14,344 nt of DNA from Spongospora subterranea (GCA_900404475.1 OUQQ01000479.1:7929-22272); one strand, 5' to 3'. Shown: positions 1 through 9,363, counted from the first letter of the stretch. Program-made: numbers and translations. The notes: generated by a model from the letters alone, not told the origin.

Positions 1-133
1 GTCAACCGAGGCCGCTCTCACTCTGCTCACAGTGCTATCGTCCCTCTCCCAACCCTGACAACCACTACACCCAACCAGGCGTCATTCTCATAGAGATTGC
101 GGTTATTGCCCAATCTCCTGGCGATAACCTTCT
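1..133. promoter_or_regulatory. 5' flank of the EFL1-like gene
   Basis: This leader is pyrimidine-rich in its first half and carries no recognisable coding motif. It should contain the 5' UTR and core promoter of the GTPase gene that starts at 134. I see no clear TATA box. An upstream gene could end inside it, but too little is present to tell. Confidence 0.4.
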
Positions 134-3068
134 ATGGCCGCCTTAGTTAATAAGCTGTGCTCTGACCCGGAACACATTCGTAATGTCTGTATATTAGCTC
201 ATGTTGACCATGGGAAGGTGAGTCCATCCAGGTTCTCGTATGTCTCCTCTATTGATATAATGACGATCAGACGACCCTGAGCGATTACCTGATCAGCTCT
301 AATGGGATAATATCTAATAGAATGGCAGGTCAGGTGAGGTATCTCGATAATCGACCAGATGAACAGGAGCGATGTATTACAATGAAATCGTCATCGATCG
401 CACTCTCATTCCGAAACCATCTCATCAATCTTGTTGATTCTCCTGGTCATATCGATTTCAGTAGTGAAGTATCAACAGCCACACGTCTATGCGATGGCGC
501 TTTGGTCCTGGTCGACGTCGTCGAAGGCGTCCAGGTCCAAACCCAGAGCGTCCTACGAGAGGTGATCTCCCTTTACCCCCATGTCCGATATTGCCATGGC
601 GCTAAACATGGCGACAAACAGGCCTGGAATGAGGGCGTTAAACCGTGTCTGGTGTTGAATAAGATGGACCGACTGATCGTGGAGCTGAAGTTATCGCCAT
701 CCGAGGCATACCATCGGTGCCGTCAGGTTATCGAACAGGTGAACGCCCTGGTGTCCACATTCCACACGGCAGATCTGATGTCGGCAGCGTTCAACACCGA
801 TCTGGCCGATGATTATCACGATCAGATTGTGTTCTCCCCCGAACTGGGCAATGTCGCATTCGCCAGCGCCTCCGAAGGATGGGCGTTTACCATCAAGGAC
901 GCGTCGCGGTTCTACTCGAAACTGCTGGGCATGAACGAGGACGCTCTGCTGAAGGTGCTCTGGGGCGAATTCTATTACAACCCGAAAACGAAGAGTTTAT
1001 CACGGAAAGCGACTAATACGATATCTCAACCGATGTTTGTACAATATGTTCTAACGAGTATATGGCAAACCTATGAATGTGTTAACGCGGCAATCGTCGA
1101 TACCGATAAGGTTATCGAGCGATTCCCATTCCGCCCCCGTATTTGAGACTCATTTGATGTGTCGGTCAGATCGATAAACTGATCGCCAAGCTGTCGTTAT
1201 CGGTCGCCCGTCGTGATGTGCAGAGCCGCGATGGCCGGACCCGCCTTCAGGCCATCATGCGCTCCTGGTACCCGCTCGCTCAATCCATACTCGATATGTG
1301 TCTTGATCACCTGCCGAGCCCTGTCAGGGCGACTGATCGTTTGGCCAAGATCTGGCCGGGTGGATTAGACTCCGCTCCAGCCGAGCTCAAGTCGTCAACG
1401 TTGTCGTGTTCCTCTTCCTACGATGACCCGATATTAGTTGTGATCGCGAAAATGATCGCCGTCGACCCATCGCAGTTCACTCACAGTTCGCGAACAACGT
1501 ATCAGCGTCGTCCCTATGTCAGATCGGACGAAGCACAGCGCGATGGCCCACGGGAGGTTCACGAGCCTGAACCCGTTCATGACCCGACGAACTCAACAGG
1601 GGCGGAAGAGCCGTTTATGGCGTTGGGTCGTGTATTCTCTGGCCGATTACGATCGGATGTGCCATTATACGTGTTCCTACCCCGTTATGAAGGCGATGGG
1701 TCTCAGGAATCAGGCGACAACCATCGGGTCGTCGTCCCGGCCGGCACTCTCAAGCTGTTCAGCGTGATGGGCGCCGATCTCGAGCCCATATCCGAGGGGC
1801 ACGCCGGCCAGATCCTGGCGATCGCCGGTCTGTCATCACATGTTCTATCGGCCGCCACGATCTCGTCCTACCAACACCTGAAACCGTTCAAGATCTCCCA
1901 TTTCGCCTCATCCCCTATCGTTCGCGTCGCTGTGGAACCTCATCGTACCGGTGATCTATCAGCTCTCTCGGCCGGTCTCCGGCTCTTAGCTCATGCCGAT
2001 CCGAATATCGATGTTGTGTTCCATCAATCGGGTCAGATTCATCTGGTCACGTCCGGTGAGCTCCATCTCGAACGGTGTTTACGGGATCTCAAAGACCGTT
2101 TCGCCGTCGGGATCGCGATACGCGTCTCCCCGCCCGTGATCCCGTTTCGCGAGACGATATGTGGAGTTGGGAAGGCGTCGGGGCAAACCCGCGACAACAT
2201 GATCCATTTCGATATCACAATTCGCCCGTTACCGTCGGGAATGGCGCTATTACTGGAGGAATCAGGACAAGTTCCAACTGGCCAACTCGCACAGCAATGT
2301 ATCGAGTCGTTAAGAACTGCTAATGGATGGCAACAATTGAACGTGGATGGGAGGATCGGCGCATTTGGACCATCTCGAGCCGCCGCCAATCTCCTCATAT
2401 TCGACTACTCGCCATCGCAATCGACCGAAATCATCGATCGTGGATTTATCGGCGGGTTTCAGGCGGGGATGTTGGCGGGGACGCTGTGCGAAGAGCCAAT
2501 GATGGGGGTCGCCGTTATTGTGGATGACGTCCGATTCAACCCCGACGACCTCAACGGGATCGCCGAGATCGACCTCGATCGGCAACTACGGGGAGCAATG
2601 AAGAGCGCGATTAGAGGCGGATTCGTAGCTGGTTCTCCTAGATTAGTCGAAGCCATGTACCGTGTTCAGCTGCAATGCACATCGAATCAGCTCGGGAACC
2701 TGTGCAATGTTCTAGCGCGACGACGGGGACGAACGGTTCGGGACGAAATGATCGAGGGAACCGATATATTCGTGGTGGAGTCGATCGTTCCTGTCGAGTC
2801 GAGTATCGGCCTATCGCAAGAGCTGCGGTCGAGAACAAGCGGATCGGCAGCGCCGCAATTGCTGTTCAGCCATTGGGAGCCGCTTCAGCAGGATCCCGAT
2901 TGGGTTCCGACAACGGCGGAAGAGATTGAGGAGTTTGGGGTCGCTGCGGGCACGAAATCCAATTTCGCTCGCGAGCTGGTGGACAGAGTCAGAAGAAGAA
3001 AGGGATTACACGTCAAGGAGCATATTGTAGAACACGCCGAGAAACAATCAACATCTAAACACAGCTAA
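134..3068 (+). CDS. EFL1: EFL1/RIA1-type ribosome-assembly GTPase
   Basis: Cytoplasmic EF-2-like GTPase that, with SBDS, evicts eIF6 (Tif6) from pre-60S subunits in the last step of large-subunit maturation (family knowledge). Exons: 134-217, 271-561, 622-1110, 1170-3068; introns of 53, 60 and 59 bp, all phase 0; product about 920 aa. The P-loop AHVDHGKTT (residues 22-30) is split by intron 1 after Lys28. DSPGH is at 84-88 and NKMD at about 138-141. The segment KIDKLIAKL, formed across intron 3, and the C-terminal SHWEPL, DPDWVPTT and VEHAEKQ strings are EFL1-specific and separate it from EF-2. It is shorter than the human and yeast proteins (roughly 1,110-1,120 aa), mainly through smaller insertions. 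The switch I region reads RCITM where RGITM is usual. AATAAA follows at 3081. It converges on POLR2K. Confidence 0.97.
562..621 (+). other. In-frame, stop-free 60-bp intron in EFL1
   Basis: GTGATC...AACAG interrupts the GTPase domain. Its length is a multiple of three and it has no in-frame stop, so a naive translation reads through and adds 20 residues. Removing it joins VLRE to AWNEGVKPC, matching the uninterrupted family pattern VLR-x-AW just before NKxD. A branch-point-like CTAAAC lies near its 3' end. Confidence 0.85.
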
Positions 3069-3080
3069 CACCATATTCCA

Positions 3081-3086
3081 ATAAAC
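3081..3086 (+). terminator. Poly(A) signal of EFL1
   Basis: AATAAA lies 13 nt after the EFL1 stop codon, within the 99-bp gap between the convergent EFL1 and POLR2K coding regions. Confidence 0.6.
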
Positions 3087-3136
3087 CTATGGAATCCGAC
3101 GATAAAATCCCTGAGATGGAATGGGGTTTTGGCAGA

Positions 3137-3142
3137 TTTAAT
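3137..3142 (-). terminator. Candidate poly(A) signal of POLR2K
   Basis: On the minus strand ATTAAA, the commonest variant of the canonical signal, occurs about 25 nt after the POLR2K stop. Position and strand fit, but a hexamer match alone is weak. Confidence 0.3.
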
Positions 3143-3167
3143 ATGATAATGGGAAGAGATGAAATCG

Positions 3168-3468
3168 CTATCTGGCTAATAACTGTCGACCTGATCCATA
3201 AACGGTCGTCAGAATTTGTGTCATTGGGAAACCGATATGATCCAATTACAGATTCTCTGTCGTTTCTTATATAATATACGATATCCACATTCGCGGCAGC
3301 GGATGGCGTCCTTGGCACGAATCACGTTGTCCGCTCTGAACGGAAACCGGGGATCAGTAAATATCGGGGTCTGGGAATCCCACGACAAGACCATTACCCG
3401 CAATCACCACAAAGGAATCCGGACGGGCCATCGGCCGTACAAGGAGGGAGACCGGCCGATAAGATCAT
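3168..3468 (-). CDS. POLR2K: RNA polymerase subunit RPB12/ABC10-alpha
   Basis: Small zinc-ribbon subunit common to nuclear RNA polymerases I, II and III; it holds the RPB3/RPB10/RPB11-side assembly platform together (family knowledge). Minus-strand exons: 3468-3398, 3335-3250, 3190-3168; introns of 62 bp (phase 2) and 59 bp (phase 1). The 59-aa product has the ribbon as C20-x2-C23 (CGDC) and C37-x2-C40, inside the hallmark string [16 protein letters not shown] chose the ATG at 3468 because it puts the first Cys at residue 20, as in the 58-aa human protein (Cys19); upstream in-frame ATGs at 3510 and 3522 would give 73-77 aa. The last exon has only 23 nt. It ends in LLAR-stop where VxFxAR-stop is usual, but total length matches. 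It diverges from ABITRAM and converges on EFL1. Confidence 0.92.
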
Positions 3469-3683
3469 GGCCGCCTGATCCCCAGGACCCGACACCACAT
3501 TATCCGACATTCCTGTCGACATCACCTTGCCCGATATCGCCTTTCCCCGCTCGGCAACTGCCCACGAGTATCGCCAACTCCGCAGGTCCGAATTATTGCC
3601 GGACGGCCTTATCAGCTGTAGCGCCTTTGACGTTTCATGGTCGGGGAAGGACCTGCAGGACGGCATTGCGGATTGAGAACGGG
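3469..3683. promoter_or_regulatory. Divergent promoter region, POLR2K / ABITRAM
   Basis: These 215 bp separate the start codons of two divergently transcribed genes, so both core promoters and 5' UTRs must lie here. It contains a TGACGT (CRE half-site-like) hexamer near 3628. I see no clear TATA box. Functional assignment rests on layout only. Confidence 0.5.
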
Positions 3684-4400
3684 ATGAATTCGGCTGATTT
3701 GATGGGTTCGATGGGTTCCGATCGATCTCATATGGGGTTTAGGGATTTTCAGGGTCCTTTATATCGATATTATTGTAGGAGATATTGCCCGAAAACCCAT
3801 CTCTATGTTCAGTAAGTTGTGTCACTGATCGGGGGAAGGCGGCGCGTTCTCACCAATTCCCAATACGACAGCCAGCACTCCAATGGTATTCTTGTGATCG
3901 GTCTAGCGCCTGGTCATATATGTAGGACAGATCCAGATAAGCGCCCAATCAAGTGCGATTTCAACAGTGATCTGACCAAAACTATGGTGTCTGGCAAGGT
4001 ATCTTCAAAAAATTGAAACTCTTTGTTTCGCGTTCGCTCAACCCGATCTGTTTGTTTTCAGCGAAAACATGGATGTCAAGCCATTTTCGTGGGTAAAACC
4101 GAGATCTGTCATATAACGTGTGCCGATGGATCCATCATTGAAGTGATGGCGCCACTCAAAGGATCCATTATCGAGGTGAATCAAGCGGTGTCCAAGTCAC
4201 CTCAGCTCCTATACGATCTGGTTCGTTGTTCGCCCCATTTCCCCGATCATCTCCTGGTCGATAATGGTGTGTTGCTCTGTAGCCCGATTCCGATGGGTGG
4301 TTGGTCATCCTCCTACCGTTATCCAGAGGTTCAGTTCCCCTCACCGACGAATCCGAATACGTGGCGTCGTCCTCTATCACAGATATCGAGTCTCTTTTGA
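3684..4400 (+). CDS. ABITRAM: ABITRAM / Simiate (FAM206A) family protein
   Basis: Small conserved protein with a lipoyl/biotinyl-like beta fold; the mammalian member is reported to bind F-actin and sit in nuclear speckles (family knowledge; role here unknown). Exons: 3684-3811, 3872-3998, 4062-4400; introns of 60 bp (GTAAGT, phase 2) and 63 bp (phase 0); about 197 aa. The first splice restores HLYVHQHSNGILVIGLAPGH, like the family's CILQHSNRICVITLAESH. The second restores VSGK-RKHG...CHITCADGSIIEV, like VSGK-FKRG...CKIYCSDG. The N-terminal YRYYCRRYCP matches the family's DRYFTRWYKP. The start is uncertain: ATG 3684 puts QHSN at the human distance, while ATGs at 3702, 3711 and 3732 are also in frame. 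The C-terminal tail beyond about residue 140 is divergent and Pro/Ser-rich. Confidence 0.85.
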
Positions 4401-4406
4401 AATAAA
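4401..4406 (+). terminator. Poly(A) signal abutting the ABITRAM stop
   Basis: AATAAA starts at the base right after the TGA stop (4398-4400) and is followed by an AT-rich AATTAATTTA stretch. The whole gap between the convergent ABITRAM and POLR3E stops is 92 bp, so the two 3' UTRs must be very short or overlap. Confidence 0.6.
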
Positions 4407-4492
4407 TTAATTTATCTAGAAATACACAGGTGTACGGCGAATGATTCCCACAGAATGTTGGTCCTAGTGGCCCGTTTTAGCGGTCCAGCTCG

Positions 4493-6903
4493 CTACAGGA
4501 ACTGATGATCAGAGAATGAAGGAACCAGAAACGAGTGCAGAACAAACGTACATCTCGTTGCAATTGCCAGCTCTTTTGCCAGTTTCATATAAATCCTATT
4601 TGCTTCACTGTTAGAGGCCATGAAATTTCAGGATCGAAACATTCGAGTACTTATCAGGGAGCTCTTTCCCCGTCCGCCGGAACAATTCCTTTTTGATATC
4701 CGCTTTCTTAAACGCATCTAACGGTGCCGCGTTGAACATCTCTATCGCCGCCGCCCGGAACAAATTCAGCTCTAGATTATCCGGTCCGTCGATCGAAGAT
4801 CTGTCGATCGCGTCAAATTTTCGAGCGTGACGCGGTGATTGGACATGTCATTACCTGCAGAACGCTGAATTGAATGGACAAGCGATACTGTCTAATAACG
4901 GGTGAATAACTTCCAGGCCGATGTTGGAACAATTCGGAAGGTTTGATCTTTCTCGTACAATCTTGACGAGCTTCGCGGCCGTTACGACGCCCTCAGATTC
5001 GAAAACGGAGTGTATGAAATCGCGCAACAACGATTGGTCGATCTGATCAACCTATTTGAAACTAACTCATATTAATCGACAAACGGAAGAGCAGGGTGTG
5101 TACCGCTCCTCTCCTCAAGGCCGATACAATCACAGGTGCGCTCGCTCCTTCATCTTTCGCCACAACTGCCGGTGAACCATCCTTCACCACACCTGGTGCT
5201 GGGGCGTCTTTCACCACAACTTGTGCCGGGACATCTTTGGCCACCGCTGGCATCTTTTCAACCTTTAAAACCTGCCAAAACCCGTCGATTTCCAGAAACC
5301 CACAATATTTGGTCAAATTACCTTCACTTCCTTCGACTCCGGTTTACGACCAGCTTGTAAATCCAGGCGACGAAGGACGCTCTTCTGATCAGCAACAACA
5401 CCAGGATGAGCGGCACCAAAGGTTTCATCATAAGAACGCTTGAACACCCATTCCCTTTGAGTCAGATCAAAAATCTACAGGACGCGTTACGAACTGAACT
5501 AGAACCGATCCGAAAATCCCAAGATGAACTTACGGCGACCGACTGTATAATCTGTCGTGACATTTCCAAATCGAGCTTGGCGATCTCGGTAAACGTCGAG
5601 AACTTGATCCTGAGATCGCGAGAGAATAGCTGTAGTAGCGCGTCTCGGGCGACAGCAGCACGACCACTAAACAGTAAAGAACTGGAAACAAACGGGAGGG
5701 CGAATCAGATTGGATTACTGAGGACGGGCGAACGAGTTCAACACCCCACCTTTTCGGAACCCAACAATTTTGAACTAGCTGTGCGCGACTGGATAACACT
5801 TTCAGCAATTCGGTTCGCGACGATTCACCCCGCAGAGCGAGCAGATCGCACAACTCCTCAAACTGTAATACACCAGCTGGGCGATAAAATCAGCAACAAC
5901 GATAAAAAAACAACAACGACCGGTGATAGTGACCATTCTTGAGAAGTTTAACGGCACGAGACTGTACGGATTCGTCTGATTCAGCTAAAGAATTCTTCTG
6001 GCCTCGTTCAGAGCATAATCGGGATATATAGGGCATGAACCCTAAATCCATCGGAATCCGGTTGTGTTGCGGCGCCGAACTGAACAGCGCTGTCCGTTCC
6101 GCAATCGAGCTCTCGCTTTCAGCCTGTTCAACCTGTTCGATCCTGATTAATTAGCCGGACCCCCAAATATACGAATAAGATGGGAGATATTACACGATAT
6201 GTGATCCATTTCTCGGCATCCCTGACTTGTTTGATCATCTGGTAGGTCTTTTTCACATCTGATGAATCACCGCCCGACGATTTCGCTTGCGCCGCCCTCA
6301 ATAGGACTTCTTTCGGCGCAGCGGTCACGGCACCGCCCTGCTTGTTGGCGGTTGCGTCATCCAACCTGGCCGATTTGGCGGCGGTCGCTGCGCTATCGAC
6401 GGCCGTGAAATCGGGGCGCATGGCGAATATCTACATTGTGCCATGTGGATGAACACGACATTGACACGACGATGGATAAAAGGGGTATTACGGTGGAGAG
6501 TGGTAGGAGCTGTAGATGGCCATCAACCATACACCCAATGGTGTACTCTGATTTAGGGCTGATACACTGAGATGACAATAGGAACGATGTCGTCTCGTCG
6601 TCGTCGTCGTTCATGTTTGTGTCGTCGTCGAATTTCCTGGGCTCTTTCACATACTCAAGGAGTAGCGCCTTCTGGACAGGTTTCACCTGTAATTTCGTGA
6701 GAACACCAAGATCAGGACCTGATCATCGATCATCAGTCGTGAACAGAAATCAGTAACAGATTGGCGCTAGAACCGTCGTAAGGGTTTTCAGTGGTTCGCA
6801 GTGGAAAATTGAGTAAATCGAGTTTCTGGTTCAATGAGGAATTGTAATAGACGGGAATCTCTGCCAGGATTTCATCATCATCATCATCATGGTTGACCTC
6901 CAT
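4493..6903 (-). CDS. POLR3E: RNA polymerase III subunit RPC5 (long form)
   Basis: Pol III-specific subunit that pairs with RPC4 as a TFIIF-like module in initiation and termination (family knowledge). Eleven minus-strand exons: 6903-6745, 6686-6492, 6430-6194, 6132-5934, 5876-5750, 5681-5534, 5474-5322, 5271-5104, 5051-4855, 4800-4651, 4607-4493. Introns are 43-68 bp with mutually consistent phases; product about 615 aa. Family landmarks: AEIPVYYNSSLNQKLDLLNFP near the N-terminus, VKPVQKALLLEY, GHLQLLPLSTIFAMRPDF, LVQNCWVPKS, REWVFKRSYDE and a C-terminal GKELPDNEANRIYMKLAKEL helix. The C-terminal winged-helix part is present, as in the 708-aa human protein and unlike the much shorter yeast Rpc37. 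Start: ATG 6903, followed by an acidic Asp5 run. Exon 9 could begin at 5051 or 5042 (two in-frame acceptors), and exon 4 has a similar alternative. Confidence 0.94.
5137..5244 (-). repeat. Four 27-bp tandem units coding a KD-P-A linker
   Basis: Inside POLR3E exon 8 (minus strand) four consecutive 9-residue units read VAKDVPAQV, VVKDAPAPG, VVKDGSPAV and VAKDEGASA. They share V-[VA]-K-D followed by small and Pro residues. They lie in the linker between the conserved middle and C-terminal parts of RPC5, so they probably form a flexible spacer that grew by unequal duplication. Confidence 0.85.
6873..6890 (+). repeat. (CAT)6 microsatellite at the POLR3E start
   Basis: Six CAT triplets. On the minus strand they encode the end of a His-Asp5 tract at residues 5-10 of RPC5. 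A second triplet run near 6593-6607 encodes another Asp tract in exon 2. Both are short enough to vary between strains. Confidence 0.8.
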
Positions 6904-7168
6904 AGCGGGAGATCAACAACAACAAACCGGGATCGGATGATGGTTGGCCCCAAGGGTTTTTGACGGGCCGGGCAGCGGATACCGCAGCGGACTATTGGGA
7001 TTGAGTGAGACCTTGGCCGGGCCAGACACACGACAGACACACCCAATTGAGCAACGCGAGTATCGGCCAGCATGGAGAGAGCGCCGATTAGAGGTGGAGG
7101 TGAGTTGTTCTGAACGGGGGGTGGTGGTGACACCGTATAGTTGTTATGATGGAACAGTTTTTGAGGAA
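6904..7168. promoter_or_regulatory. 5' flank of POLR3E
   Basis: Sequence upstream of the minus-strand POLR3E start. It must hold that gene's promoter and 5' UTR. It stays open in one frame on each strand, but neither translation shows a known motif. A GTGAGT at 7099 and a TATAG at 7136 could bound a 41-bp intron on the plus strand; I could not tie them to an exon chain. Confidence 0.35.
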
Positions 7169-7651
7169 ATGCCTCTTATGGAATTGCAACACAACGCGCC
7201 GACCGCTAATCAGTACCGGGATCACATCAATCAGAGTGTGGTCTGGTGGTTCTCGAAACAACAAGTCGATCACGAATCGATCCCAATTGACTCAGGCCGC
7301 GTTATAGCCGCTGCACCTTTAGTTGTTGGTCCGTCTGGGTTCGGATTTTGCTACTTCATGTGAAACAGAAGTTTTCATTTCTTGAAAGTTGCCGAGCGTT
7401 CATCTTGAAAACATCCACCGAGAAGACTACGCTTGTTCAGAGCCACAGCGAACTTTCATCAGAATCATTGCGGTTTTGGTAAAATTCCACAGGTTTCAAG
7501 ATGGTCATCGATACACCTGTTTTCGACCTTGGACTCAAGACAGAGTTCCATATTTTACAAGAAACATTCTGGGGCAACTGGCAGTTTCCCAGATGACGAA
7601 GCAAAACGCTGGCACAACCGCTTAGGCAATGGGATACGAGTATTGGATTGA
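7169..7651 (+). CDS. Possible small gene, no recognised family
   Basis: A plus-strand chain can be built: exons 7169-7300, 7369-7472 and 7540-7651, with introns of 68 bp (phase 0) and 67 bp (phase 2), sizes typical for this window. The product would be 115 aa with no family I recognise. It starts MPLMEL, contains a VVWWFSKQQ segment, and ends GIRVLD-stop. Doubts: the second donor (GTTTTG) is weak, the minus strand is also open in part, and the third exon lies in an inverted duplication whose other copy does not keep the same frame. It could be a pseudogene fragment or chance. Confidence 0.2.
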
Positions 7652-7660
7652 TGCAGATCC
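7440..7660 (+). repeat. Inverted duplication, left arm
   Basis: Left arm of an old, gapped inverted duplication. Blocks shared in order with the reverse complement of the right arm: GGTAAA at 7478; GAAACATTC at 7561 with a similar GGG-rich continuation; GAAGCAAAACGCTG at 7598-7611 (13 of 14 match); and a 28-bp block at 7629-7656 starting ATGGGATAC, which matches 25 of 28. Spacing between blocks differs by small indels, so the arms have diverged by both substitution and indel. Confidence 0.7.
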
Positions 7661-7667
7661 GTCAAAA

Positions 7668-7738
7668 CGTTCGCCATAACCCTCGTCAAACCCAGCAGGC
7701 GGTGCAATTCGACAATCTGCACATGTTATGGGCAACGC
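7668..7738. repeat. Short inverted repeat in the duplication spacer
   Basis: CGTTCGCCATAAC (7668-7680) is nearly the reverse complement of GTTATGGGCAACG (7726-7738), 11 of 13 pairing. It sits between the arms of the larger inverted duplication, so the whole 7.4-8.0 kb stretch behaves like a decayed palindrome. Confidence 0.55.
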
Positions 7739-7769
7739 AGGTCATTAGTGAGAAGTAAACGGGTGCTGG

Positions 7770-8020
7770 TACTGCATAAGTCCAATACTCATATCCCATA
7801 TCCTTTTTGACGTAAACACCTTCATCAGCGTGTTGCTTCTTGACTAGAACTTCCTAGAAACAACGGAAAACTCCCGAAACTGCTCCCGAATGTTTCTACT
7901 ACAATGCGCAAATTAGTTGTTGCTTTCGAACGATGAAGCACTTGTCGGACGAGATTGTATACCCATTCATGACCGGGTTTACCAACAACAAGTTGAAATG
8001 CGGATTTTTCGGGTTTGTGG
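7770..8020 (-). repeat. Inverted duplication, right arm
   Basis: Right arm, read on the minus strand: GGTAAA at 7983, GAAACATTC at 7896-7888, GAAGCAACACGCTG at 7839-7826, and the 28-bp block at 7799-7772. Block order is the same as in the left arm. The 28-bp block is the clearest part; its three substitutions are silent or nearly so in the frame reading WD-x-SIGLMQ on both copies. Other blocks favour other frames, so coding origin is unproved. Confidence 0.7.
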
Positions 8021-9363
8021 ATATAACTGAGGTCAGAGCAGCATCATCAAAGTGATCACTCACCGCGGTGCTCAATGTTGCCGTTCAAAGCCCACAGCAT
8101 GTTTGCGCTGCGTTCTGGTAGGATAACGCTGTCCCCATAACCGCTTGCGATAAAGTAGTTCGGCATCGAAAGTAAAAGGAAGTCTTTAGGGTCTTACGAC
8201 AAGCACTATTCGGTAATGAACATGATATAACCTGAATAGTTTCGCAACAAAACGCATGTCGTTTCCGATTGCTGAGGCGTCATGCTTTGGGATTACCACC
8301 GAGAAAAGCGACTCATGAAGTTGGGCAGGTCATCGATATTGCTGAGGCAAAAAAGACGATCTCCTTATGGAGACAGAAGTGGATCGATGATTCAATAATG
8401 AACCATCTGGTAGAATGCCACAGCCCGTTAACGGAAGCGGGAACACCACCTACCCATCGTAGACAGGCTGTGATCCCAACCCGCTATGATTCGTTCGAAA
8501 CTACCCAAGGACTATGACATCGACAGGTCTGTAAATTGAGTGTTGTATGAACGTTGCCGAAATAACGTCGACAGGCTAGTATTTCGTGCAACGGCAACGA
8601 ACACAGCGATGATTGAGAATTAGTTGGTCAAGGAATGACCCATTCAACACCAATATCACGTGCGTTGTTATGAACTCTGGTAATTTGAACGAATCAGCAT
8701 GTGTCTTCCAAAGAGCGTTATCCTGGGGACAGGCATACCTTTTGAATTGGATTGATTTCATCAATGGATACAGCGGATGACCATAAACAATTGACCAGCT
8801 TCGCGGAGAGGTTATTTGTCCAACAAAGACAACAATGCCATCCATCGAGCGATCTTCATTCACCACAGCTCAACCTAACCTATCTCAACAGTATATCGTG
8901 CAAATCCAGCAAGGAGATTGTCCAATCGAAAACTCGCACTCAGGGTGTTTCCAGAAACGTTTTATATAAATTTGCATAATCGGTTTGATGGCTGGAAAAG
9001 GATTGTATATACAAGATACTCTTAGATAAGTGGGGTGATTCTGGCTACTGGCTCTCGAATTGACCAATCTTCGTCTTCATTTGCTAGCCTTTTTGTTGAT
9101 TGTGTTCGTCCTTCATAATGTACCTGCCTCTGCCTTCATTGTGTAGCGAGAAAGCGTGAAGAACTTACAAGTGGTGTTGATGGCGCTACAAGTGTAGTTT
9201 GAGTGGTACTGAAAGTGACTGCGCCCCGTGTACACAAGTGCGGTGTGGACGACTGTCGGAAGTTGAATACTCTGTACAGAAGACGGTGTGGACAGGGAAG
9301 GGGGTCGGGCTACTGTACCATTCCGTCGGGCTGTACATCATATCAGGGCAGACTAGTTCCGAC
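8021..9363. other. Unassigned region with exon-like minus-strand pieces
   Basis: No family is recognised here. On the minus strand several open stretches end at good splice sites. One is 8183-8064, encoding a segment with NYFIASGYGDSVILPE and ending at a perfect GTGAGT donor. Another is 8866-8739, with DGIVVFVGQITS, ending at GTATG; a 62-bp intron would join it to a piece starting at 8676. A short ATG exon at 9139-9124 has a possible 40-bp intron. Linking all pieces needs several 37-48 bp introns and conflicting phases, so I do not call a gene. The plus strand is open at 8269-8517 but has no clear motif. The last about 170 bp should include the RABIF promoter and hold short direct repeats (CGGTGTGGAC twice; GTCGGGCT twice). 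Confidence 0.3.

Noticed and set aside
2039..2838. Several open frames on the minus strand and in other plus frames across EFL1 exon 4
   Set aside because: They lie wholly within strongly conserved EFL1 coding sequence and have no family resemblance; they are reading-frame shadows.
3216..3683. Plus-strand open frame extending upstream of ABITRAM
   Set aside because: It overlaps POLR2K exons in antisense and has no homology before about 3730; only the 3' end belongs to ABITRAM.
6831..7133. Minus-strand frame with a Met6 run
   Set aside because: It is an off-frame reading of the (ATG)n tract at the POLR3E start; the true frame there reads His-Asp5 and matches RPC5.
6944..7363. Unspliced 139-aa plus-strand frame
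   Set aside because: It starts at a TTG, overlaps the promoter side of POLR3E, and shows no motif; at most its 3' part could be an exon.
7480..7493. A 14-bp GT-AG intron at GTAAAATTCCACAG
   Set aside because: Far shorter than every supported intron in this window and below normal spliceosomal limits.
7319..9139. One long minus-strand gene from about 9139 to about 7319 or 7375
   Set aside because: It needs several 37-42 bp introns, shorter than any confirmed here, its frames conflict with those implied by the inverted duplication, and the product matches nothing I know.
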